Of a DNA stretch of 22,685 nucleotides, positions 16,613 through 22,685 are shown piece by piece (position 1 is the stretch's first letter; each line of letters begins with the position of its first letter). The translations under genes and the position numbers were made by a program. The notes below the pieces were generated by a model, which worked only from the letters and a program-made list of their open reading frames with translations, ran no database searches and was not told the DNA's origin. Origin of the DNA: UBA922 sp964571295. GTDB lineage: Bacteria > Patescibacteriota > Patescibacteriia > Magasanikbacterales > UBA922. The stretch covers positions 1-22,685 of the forward strand of contig CAZNAO010000013.1 of the NCBI GenBank assembly GCA_964571295.1. The letters are read 5' to 3'.

Positions 16613-17620
16613 TTATTTGAGCTTCTTCTCCCACTCAAATGCTGTTTTGCAAATAATTTTAATATCATTGAATTGGGGTTCCCAACCCATTTTTTCTTTT
16701 ATCTTACTATTATCAGAGATAAGGATTGCCGAGTCTCCTGGACGTCGCGGACCGATATGCACGTCAAAATTCACGTTATTTGTGGTTTTCATGGTATCAA
16801 TAATTTCTCTCACCGAAAAACCAAAACCATATCCGCAATTGAACGCGTCGCTTGGGTTCTCATCGAGATAGCGAAGCGCCTTGATATGCGCATCCGCAAG
16901 ATCGGTCACATGGATATAGTCGCGCACACAGGTGCCATCGGGTGTCGCATAGTCGTCCCCGAAGACCGTGATCGTTTTCCGTTTTTTCGTTGCAACCTCG
17001 GCAGATACTTTTACCAAATGAGTAGCATTGAGTGTTGACTGACCGAGAAGTCCGTCTGGGTCTGCGCCGGCTACATTGAAATAGCGGAGAATTACATATT
17101 TGAATTCCCGGTGCGCGGCACCAGTGTCTTTGAGTATGCGCTCGCTCATGAGCTTGCTCCACCCATACGGATTGATGGGAATGGTAATATCAGACTCATC
17201 GACCGGAATATCTTTCATGTCAGGCTCGCCATATACTGCGGCAGTCGAGCTGTAGATAAATTTGGGAACACGATGCGCGACACAGAGCTTAATCAACTGT
17301 GCGGTATTTGCCGTATTATTCAAATAGTACTTAAGCGGATTCTCGACCGATTCCGGCACCACGATCGATGCTGCAAAATGCAGCACGCCGTCAAAACGAT
17401 ACTTCTTGAATACTTTCTCCACTTTGGCACTTTCTCCCAAATCTATGTTATGAAATTGTACCTGCACTTTCCCTGACGCGATTGTTTCGAGCAGGGTCAC
17501 TGTTTTTTTGAAACCAGTCGACAAATTATCGATCAATACCACATCATGTCCTTCGATTATTAATTGTTTTGCCACGTGACTCCCAATATATCCGGCTCCG
17601 CCAGTAACGAGATATTTCAT
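16613..17620 (-). CDS. galE: UDP-glucose 4-epimerase
   Basis: 335 residues, the normal GalE length. The NAD-binding glycine loop GGAGYIG is at 7-13, followed by DNLSTG at 31-36. The catalytic pair is Y152/K156 in NPYGWSKLMSE. FNVAGADPDG and GDDYATPDGTCVRDYIHVTDLA are typical of GalE. It interconverts UDP-glucose and UDP-galactose (possibly also the N-acetyl forms) and supplies the glycan pathway with donor. It follows the dehydrogenase gene by 119 bases containing a promoter-like site, so it may be transcribed separately as well as by read-through. Confidence 0.95.
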   Translation of the reverse strand: MKYLVTGGAGYIGSHVAKQLIIEGHDVVLIDNLSTGFKKTVTLLETIASGKVQVQFHNIDLGESAKVEKVFKKYRFDGVLHFAASIVVPESVENPLKYYLNNTANTAQLIKLCVAHRVPKFIYSSTAAVYGEPDMKDIPVDESDITIPINPYGWSKLMSERILKDTGAAHREFKYVILRYFNVAGADPDGLLGQSTLNATHLVKVSAEVATKKRKTITVFGDDYATPDGTCVRDYIHVTDLADAHIKALRYLDENPSDAFNCGYGFGFSVREIIDTMKTTNNVNFDVHIGPRRPGDSAILISDNSKIKEKMGWEPQFNDIKIICKTAFEWEKKLK

Positions 17621-17642
17621 AACACTAATTCAATTCATGACC

Positions 17643-17691
17643 CATAACACATGGAGTACGTATCCAGAAAGATCGTATGGTATGTGTTATG
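17643..17691. promoter_or_regulatory. Inverted repeat in the galE leader
   Basis: CATAACACAT (17643-17652) and ATGTGTTATG (17682-17691) are exact inverted repeats 29 bases apart, upstream of the galE ATG at 17620. They could be a split operator or an mRNA stem. No T-run follows on the minus strand, so it is not a terminator. Confidence 0.4.
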
Positions 17692-17712
17692 TATCATTTT
17701 TAATAAATTTTA

Positions 17713-17721
17713 TCTATAGCA
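17713..17721 (-). promoter_or_regulatory. Candidate extended -10 promoter of galE
   Basis: The minus strand reads GTGCTATAGATAAA: the TGC-TATA core seen at other promoters here, but TATAGA instead of TATACT and no recognisable -35 box. It would give a leader of about 85 bases that contains the inverted repeat. Confidence 0.35.
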
Positions 17722-17739
17722 CCCACCGCAAGATTCCCA

Positions 17740-19131
17740 TCACCTCACTGGTGATCCCGAAATATACGGGGACCCTACGGCAATAATTGAAAACCCGGCG
17801 CGAGCTAAATCTTCATAACGATGCTGTAGCATTCGTCTTCCATCCATGATAAGTGATTTTCCTTGTTTTGTTAAGAGCGTATCGGCGATCCCGCGGAATT
17901 GCGGCCAGTCGGTCGCAATAATAATCACGTCTGTTTCGAGAAGCACGTCAGAAACTTGATGCGCATACTGAATTACCTGATCAGAAGCAAACACTTTCTG
18001 GAACATATCCATGGCGGCAGGATCATAGATGCTAATCGCACCAACACCTTCATCGAGTAATTGTTTTACAATATCAATACTCGGTGAATTACGAATGTCA
18101 TTTGTATCCTGCTTGAATGCAACTCCAAGCAAACCCACTCGTTTTCCTTGCCACGAAATTTTCGCATCCGTTTTTGCGCGCTGCATAAAACGCTCAAGCT
18201 GACGCTTATTTGCCCAGTAGGTTTCATTCACCAATCCAGTATGCTGCCCCTGTGCGTTGAGCTGATGAGCAAGTGAACGCGCATCTTTGATAAAGCAACT
18301 CCCACCTGCATACAGGCTGTCATAAAACCCCCACGATCCGATCCGCGGATCGCTCATCAAAATTGTCCTAATCTTCTCAAAACTCAAACCAGGAAATGCC
18401 TCACATGCGCGACCAATGATATCAAAACACACAGCAAGCTTATTGAAGAGATAAAAATTTGCAAGCAATTTTCCTGCCGCTGCTTCTTCAGGACCTACCT
18501 CAATATACTGGATCGTAGACGAATCATAGAATCTTCGATATATATTTCGCATAACTTCAAAATCCTTTTCATTTCGAGCTCCTACTACGACCCGATCGGG
18601 ATGCAAGGAACCCTGAATCGCTTTTCCTTCCACCAAAAATTCAGGGTTTGAAACAACACCATATGCGACGACCCCATGAGCATCCATAATTTCTTTTGTA
18701 CGGTCAATCATTGCAATTGGTACTGTGCTTTTGTTCACGATCACTACATACTTGGTTTGAGCACCATCATTTCGCTTCGAAAGTGAATCCGCCAACCGTT
18801 CAGCAGCAGAAATATAGTAAGACAAATCACTTTCTCCAGTCTCTCCGATTTCGGGTGTAGGTAGACACATGAACACAGCATCTGCACTGTCTAGAAATGA
18901 TTCCACTTTTGCATAATCGGTCGTAAATTCGATTCGTTCGCGATTACGGATAATCAAATCCGGAAGTCCTTCTTCAAACAGACATGATTTAATCTCATCA
19001 CGATCATCCGTACGTAATTTGTTTATTTTTATCTGATCGACGTCGTATACCACTACCTGATGCCCACTATCCGCCGATACTGCCGCAGAGCATGCGCCCA
19101 CAAATCCTGCTCCGATATAGAGTATGTTCAT
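17740..19131 (-). CDS. UDP-glucose 6-dehydrogenase (UDP-glucose/GDP-mannose dehydrogenase family)
   Basis: 463 residues. The N-terminal NAD domain has GAGFVG at 7-12. NPEFLVEGKA is at 162-171 and a helix with K221 (KLLANFYLFNK) joins the two halves. The catalytic cysteine is C279 in GGSCFIKD; most family members have proline where this has isoleucine (residue 281). LGVAFKQDTNDIRNSPS is the C-terminal UDP-binding domain signature. It oxidises UDP-glucose twice with NAD to UDP-glucuronate, the substrate of the decarboxylase encoded just upstream in the operon. The ATG overlaps that gene's TGA by four bases. GDP-mannose or UDP-acetamido sugars as substrate cannot be excluded. Confidence 0.92.
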   Translation of the reverse strand: MNILYIGAGFVGACSAAVSADSGHQVVVYDVDQIKINKLRTDDRDEIKSCLFEEGLPDLIIRNRERIEFTTDYAKVESFLDSADAVFMCLPTPEIGETGESDLSYYISAAERLADSLSKRNDGAQTKYVVIVNKSTVPIAMIDRTKEIMDAHGVVAYGVVSNPEFLVEGKAIQGSLHPDRVVVGARNEKDFEVMRNIYRRFYDSSTIQYIEVGPEEAAAGKLLANFYLFNKLAVCFDIIGRACEAFPGLSFEKIRTILMSDPRIGSWGFYDSLYAGGSCFIKDARSLAHQLNAQGQHTGLVNETYWANKRQLERFMQRAKTDAKISWQGKRVGLLGVAFKQDTNDIRNSPSIDIVKQLLDEGVGAISIYDPAAMDMFQKVFASDQVIQYAHQVSDVLLETDVIIIATDWPQFRGIADTLLTKQGKSLIMDGRRMLQHRYEDLARAGFSIIAVGSPYISGSPVR

Positions 19132-20066
19132 ACCTGTGTTTTAAAATAATCAACCGTTTTTTTCAGTCCCTCATCTAATGTTACCTTAGGAAACCATCGT
19201 AATTTTTTCTCCGCACGAGTAATATCCGGTTGGCGTAATTTCGGATCATCTTCAGGCAGTTTTTTATATACTATATTACTTTTCCCACCGATCATTACCT
19301 GAATCTTTTTTGCTAATTCTGCAATCGTAAATTCGTCCGGATTCCCCAAATTAATCGGTCCCTCGACTGAGGCGCTACTTCTCATCATACGTATCAGTCC
19401 TTCAACCAAATCATCGACATAACAGAAACTCCGTGTCTGTGATCCGTCACCATATATCGTAATCGGTTTACTATGAAGCGCTGCCCAAATAAAATTAGAC
19501 ACCACCCGCCCATCATCATACGCCATACGAGGGCCATACGTATTGAAGATACGTACCACCTTGACCCGTACCTTATGTACACGCCTGTATTCAAAAAATA
19601 GCGTTTCAGCGATGCGTTTTCCCTCATCATAGCACGCCCGCGGCCCAATCGGATTCACATTCCCTTTATACGATTCCACCTGCGGGTGTATCTCTGGATC
19701 TCCATACACTTCTGATGTGGACGCCTGCAAAATTTTTGCCTTCTTTTTGCGGGCAAGCTCAAGCATATTCATAACTCCAATCGTGCTCGTCCGTATTGTA
19801 TGTATCGAGTCTGCCTGATATTTTTCCGGGGATGCCGGACATGCGAGATTATATATTTCATCAATCGTACTTCGCACTGAAATAGGATTAATAATATCCT
19901 GTTTGATAAAGGTAAAATTCGGGTGTTTCAAGGTGACCTTGATATTCTGTTTCGATCCGGTAAGGAGGTTATCAATACCTACCACACGATTTCCTTCACG
20001 CAATAGCCGATCAACGAGATGGGAGCCGATAAAACCGGCAGCGCCGGTTACAAGGATGGTTTTCAT
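19128..20066 (-). CDS. UDP-glucuronate decarboxylase (UDP-xylose synthase)
   Basis: 312 residues, typical of bacterial forms. The NAD loop GAAGFIG is at 8-14. YNLACPASP and ASTSEVYGDP are present. The catalytic Y146/K150 lie in GPRACYDEGKRIAET. RIFNTYGPRM is at 172-181, and GDGSQTRSFCYV carries the nucleotide-contacting R212. This full set is characteristic of UDP-xylose synthase, which decarboxylates UDP-glucuronate to UDP-xylose. Together with the next gene it makes a two-step UDP-glucose to UDP-xylose route. Four-base ATGA overlaps occur at both ends (20063-20066 and 19128-19131). Confidence 0.94.
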   Translation of the reverse strand: MKTILVTGAAGFIGSHLVDRLLREGNRVVGIDNLLTGSKQNIKVTLKHPNFTFIKQDIINPISVRSTIDEIYNLACPASPEKYQADSIHTIRTSTIGVMNMLELARKKKAKILQASTSEVYGDPEIHPQVESYKGNVNPIGPRACYDEGKRIAETLFFEYRRVHKVRVKVVRIFNTYGPRMAYDDGRVVSNFIWAALHSKPITIYGDGSQTRSFCYVDDLVEGLIRMMRSSASVEGPINLGNPDEFTIAELAKKIQVMIGGKSNIVYKKLPEDDPKLRQPDITRAEKKLRWFPKVTLDEGLKKTVDYFKTQV

Positions 20067-20806
20067 ATACTATACTGCTTAATCTTGGAAATTATTCTCC
20101 GGAGGATAAAAAAAATAGGTACATTCATATTATTGACTTTCCACGCTTTGCACAATTCTTTCCAACCTCTTACTCTCTGTTTGAAATTCCTGGCACTTGT
20201 GCCTCCTTCACGCATGGATACCCAGGTCTCCTTAACATACGTCATGGTAATATTTTTACTCAAAAAACGCAACATAAGCTCGTAATCTCCTGCTATTTTG
20301 AAATTCGTATTAAATACTCCATATTTCATATAGACATCTCGTTTCACAAAAAATGTCGGATGAGGCATGATCCATCCTGATGCCACTTTTTCCTTCCTAT
20401 AAGTCCCTGCACGCCAAAATCGAACTTTTTTTGAGGCATTGTCCCGATCCACATACTGCAAGTCTCCATAACACGCATCAATACACTCATCTTCGAAGCA
20501 CTCAACCACTTTTTGCAATACAGTAGTATTTGTATAAAAATCATCGGAATTGAGAATTCCCACCACCTCACCCGTTGCATAACCTATACCTTTATTCATC
20601 GCATCGTACATTCCTCTATCTGGCTCACTCACGATTTTCGTTATCTTATTCTTATACCGCTCAAGAATTTCACGCGTACCATCAGTCGAACCACCATCAA
20701 TAATAATGTACTCGATCTCCTTATAGGTTTGAGCGAGTACACTTTTGATCGTATCTTCGATGGTATTTTTACTATTGAAACACACCGTGATAATGGAAAT
20801 TTTCAT
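20063..20806 (-). CDS. Family 2 glycosyltransferase (colanic-acid/WcaA-like)
   Basis: 247 residues, a single GT-A domain. The start is MKISIITVCFNS, DGGSTDGT is at 37-44, EPDRGMYDAMNKGI at 61-74, and NSDD at 86-89 is the metal and nucleotide site. HPTFFVKRDVY and FKIAGDYELMLRF follow further on, a pattern shared with WcaA-like enzymes of exopolysaccharide loci. It probably adds one sugar to the lipid-linked chain in the cytoplasm. Both ends overlap neighbours by ATGA. Sugar specificity is unknown. Confidence 0.92.
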   Translation of the reverse strand: MKISIITVCFNSKNTIEDTIKSVLAQTYKEIEYIIIDGGSTDGTREILERYKNKITKIVSEPDRGMYDAMNKGIGYATGEVVGILNSDDFYTNTTVLQKVVECFEDECIDACYGDLQYVDRDNASKKVRFWRAGTYRKEKVASGWIMPHPTFFVKRDVYMKYGVFNTNFKIAGDYELMLRFLSKNITMTYVKETWVSMREGGTSARNFKQRVRGWKELCKAWKVNNMNVPIFFILRRIISKIKQYSI

Positions 20807-21999
20807 ATGGTTTGGTAGAGATCACTATATGCAGATAGCATGTGCCGTCGGTCTGCACGTGCCAGAGCCACCTTCCGCCCATTGAGAGACATCTGTATGT
20901 ACTGTTCGTTATCTTTGGTCACTGCTTCCAGTGTTTCACTAATTGCATCATTGCTTTTGTCTGGAATCAAGAATCCACACTGGTTTTCTTTGAGCACCTG
21001 CGTGGCAGGCATAGCAAACGCCACAACGGGCACACTCGACGCCAATGCTTCCATCATGGTGAGTGATACTGATTCCGCCAAAGACGATAAGAAGTATACA
21101 TCTGACAATGCGTACAGTTCAGCCATCTGATGTTGATCGTCTATTTTCCCAAAACTCGTCACATTCGCGCGGACTCGACCTTCGCCGATGGATATGAATA
21201 TATATCCTTTTTTCTTCATCGCTTCGACAACATTCACCACATATTCGACACCTTTGTTCTTATCTTTTAAATTCGCCGCAGAAAATAATACTACTTTTTT
21301 ATCTTTTGGTACACGGTATTTTTCTCTCAGCGAGAGCTTATCCATGGGCTTGAACGTGTCCAGGTCGATTCCGTGATAGACCACCCTAACAGACGCATTG
21401 GGATTCTTTTCCTTCACCTTATCCCGAAGCCATTCAGCAGGAGACACAAACATTATATTTTTGTGTCTAAACAATCCATGTTTCAACCGTATCATCCTTT
21501 GCCTACCGATCGGAACGTAATTTTTCGGATACCCATACTGATTGGTGCACACTCCCTCTCCTCCCTGACAATGCACACAGCCCATACTATGAGCTGGTAA
21601 CCAGGTAAATGGCCATTCATCGTGAATTGTCCAGACTACCGGTATGTTTTGTTCATTCAACCATTTCAAAAGATAAAAGAAATTCACATAATAGCCGTGA
21701 AGATTGTGAACATGAACCGCGGTAAACTTGTTCTTTTGTATAAACTTAATTAATTTTCGAGTGGCAAAAAAAGACCCGAAGCCTTCGAGCCCGAGAAAAC
21801 GTACCAAAAAAATATGAAAAAATAATTCAATCTTATTTCCAAAATAAAACGTCTGCTCCTCGGCACTCTTTTTCCCTCTGCCATAAGCAAACCATATCTG
21901 ATCTCCGAATATTTTTTTACCTTCACCAAAAATATCCTGCGCTATTTTTGCAGCCCCACCACCTCTTAGCACCGTATTGACTACCAAAATCTTTTTCAT
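20803..21999 (-). CDS. Glycosyltransferase family 4 with cysteine-containing insert
   Basis: 398 residues with a GT-B fold. The N-terminal half has LRGGGAAKIA and HVHNLHGYY, then HDEWPFTW at 126-133. A cysteine-containing segment, C141-x2-C144-x6-C151, follows, like that of WcaC-type enzymes where such cysteines may hold a metal or stabilise a loop. VVYHGIDLDTFKP at 207-219 starts the nucleotide half, which has the E309-x7-E317 motif (ESVSLTMME) and SSVPVVAF. It probably transfers a sugar during surface polysaccharide assembly. Its ATG overlaps the TGA of the gene before it and its TGA overlaps the next ATG. Confidence 0.92.
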   Translation of the reverse strand: MKKILVVNTVLRGGGAAKIAQDIFGEGKKIFGDQIWFAYGRGKKSAEEQTFYFGNKIELFFHIFLVRFLGLEGFGSFFATRKLIKFIQKNKFTAVHVHNLHGYYVNFFYLLKWLNEQNIPVVWTIHDEWPFTWLPAHSMGCVHCQGGEGVCTNQYGYPKNYVPIGRQRMIRLKHGLFRHKNIMFVSPAEWLRDKVKEKNPNASVRVVYHGIDLDTFKPMDKLSLREKYRVPKDKKVVLFSAANLKDKNKGVEYVVNVVEAMKKKGYIFISIGEGRVRANVTSFGKIDDQHQMAELYALSDVYFLSSLAESVSLTMMEALASSVPVVAFAMPATQVLKENQCGFLIPDKSNDAISETLEAVTKDNEQYIQMSLNGRKVALARADRRHMLSAYSDLYQTI

Positions 22000-22685
22000 G
22001 TACCAAAATATTTCTTGATTTTTCTAACTATTTTTCGAGGTAACATCGTCTTCACCAGAAATGCACCATACGCTGTAATTGACGACATCGCTTTTATTTT
22101 TCGCATATAATATGTATCTGCTTCCAAATTGCGCTCGATTATCACGGGATGCTGTAGGGGCATAATACTCCCAGTTTCCATATTTGAGAACTGGCTATTC
22201 GTCCCCTCGGTATGTGTCGCACCTTTTCCGAATCCAATATTAGAGACCAAATTCACATTGGGTACAACTGATAGTCCGAAGTTTTTCCAAATCGTATATG
22301 TCAACTGGTAATCCCACGTATCTATTTTCCCCCGCTTAACCAATGCAAATATACGTCTCCAATATCGTCGAGCTATCTTACTCTTGAAATAATGCCGCAA
22401 CGTGGTAGAAACTTCTCCATGCTGACTATTTAATCCAAAATCATATTTTTTCCAAACCGATCGCCAACTTGCCCAGCCCCATACGTGATTGAATGCGGAA
22501 AAATAATACGAATGTTCGCCTCTTTGTATGCCATCTTGGAAATTATTACCACCAATAAACATCACTCGTTCCTCATTCCGGTATTTCTCGAGCATTTCTT
22601 CGCAATATGAAAAAAAATCCGGGTGAGGCAGACAATCATCTTCCAATATTATTCCTTCCTCCACCTGATCGAAAAACCAGGTAAG
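21996..22685 (-). CDS. HlpA-like nucleotide-diphospho-sugar transferase, N-terminus beyond window
   Basis: The frame is open from the right edge, so about the first third of the protein is missing. The visible part begins LTWFFDQ, then VEEGIILEDDCLPHP, where EDD is the metal-binding triplet of a GT-A glycosyltransferase, followed by FNHVWGWASWRSVWKKYD and NVNLVSNIGFG. This pattern matches proteins annotated as HlpA-like or nucleotide-diphospho-sugar transferases, frequent in surface glycan loci. The end is basic (KIVRKIKKYFGT), possibly membrane-associated. The GTG at 22662-22664 lies inside the conserved motif and is not the start. The TGA overlaps the next ATG. Confidence 0.85.
   Translation of the reverse strand, partial: LTWFFDQVEEGIILEDDCLPHPDFFSYCEEMLEKYRNEERVMFIGGNNFQDGIQRGEHSYYFSAFNHVWGWASWRSVWKKYDFGLNSQHGEVSTTLRHYFKSKIARRYWRRIFALVKRGKIDTWDYQLTYTIWKNFGLSVVPNVNLVSNIGFGKGATHTEGTNSQFSNMETGSIMPLQHPVIIERNLEADTYYMRKIKAMSSITAYGAFLVKTMLPRKIVRKIKKYFGT

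Noticed and set aside
17739..17754. Small hairpin ATCACC/GGTGAT at the dehydrogenase stop as a terminator
   Set aside because: The stem is only six pairs, overlaps the stop codon, and no T-run follows on the minus strand.
13041..20066. Possible recoding of TGA as glycine, as in some Patescibacteria
   Set aside because: TGA ends the protease, dehydrogenase, decarboxylase and three glycosyltransferases at the expected family lengths, and the conserved glycines I inspected are encoded by GGN. Standard code fits.
22662..22664. GTG as start of the HlpA-like gene
   Set aside because: Seven more in-frame codons (LTWFFDQ) upstream match the conserved lead-in of the EDD motif, so the gene continues beyond the right edge.

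Overview
The window looks like a piece of a Candidate Phyla Radiation (Patescibacteria, probably Parcubacteria-type) chromosome. Three things suggest this: a giant secreted LVIVD-repeat protein with an N-terminal GQTLxPDCAP-type motif and STN-rich fibre-like segments; a small conserved membrane protein of a kind I associate with these genomes; and gene starts without Shine-Dalgarno motifs, together with TGnTATACT promoters. TGA works as a normal stop, so the code is standard. The lineage call rests on recalled family resemblance, not on a marker gene.

Region 1 (1-8708, minus strand) is one uninterrupted coding frame of at least 2902 residues that runs off the left edge. It has an N-terminal membrane anchor or signal, two fibre-like stretches and seven blocks of LVIVD-type repeats. 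Each of the six complete blocks has exactly seven repeats, and six linker modules of exactly 125 nt separate the blocks. I read this as a string of seven-bladed beta-propellers on the cell surface.

Region 2 (8709-9733) holds a bidirectional-looking terminator, a conserved small membrane protein, a YtxH-like protein and a hairpin-forming short-repeat tract. Two strong-looking extended -10 promoters lie here.

Region 3 (9734-15074, minus) is a likely operon: a secreted subtilisin-like protease with a C-terminal propeller-like half, a UDP-glucuronate-decarboxylase-like SDR, a soluble family 2 glycosyltransferase, a DUF2304 membrane protein and a family 4 glycosyltransferase.

Region 4 (15140-16540, plus) is the only plus-strand gene, a polyprenyl-phosphate sugar-1-phosphate transferase. 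It is divergent from the protease and ends in a terminator shared with convergent galE.

Region 5 (16613-22685, minus) holds galE and then five genes tied by four ATGA overlaps: a partial HlpA-like glycosyltransferase, a family 4 and a family 2 glycosyltransferase, a UDP-xylose-forming decarboxylase and a UDP-glucose dehydrogenase.

Together the genes describe cell-surface glycan synthesis. The polyprenyl transferase would prime the lipid carrier. The dehydrogenase, decarboxylase and epimerase would supply UDP-glucuronate, UDP-xylose and UDP-galactose, and several glycosyltransferases would extend the chain. No flippase, polymerase or ligase is in view. The giant protein next door could be a target or anchor of that glycan, and the secreted protease a processing enzyme; both are inferences from neighbourhood only. 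No tRNA, rRNA, CRISPR array or insertion sequence was seen.
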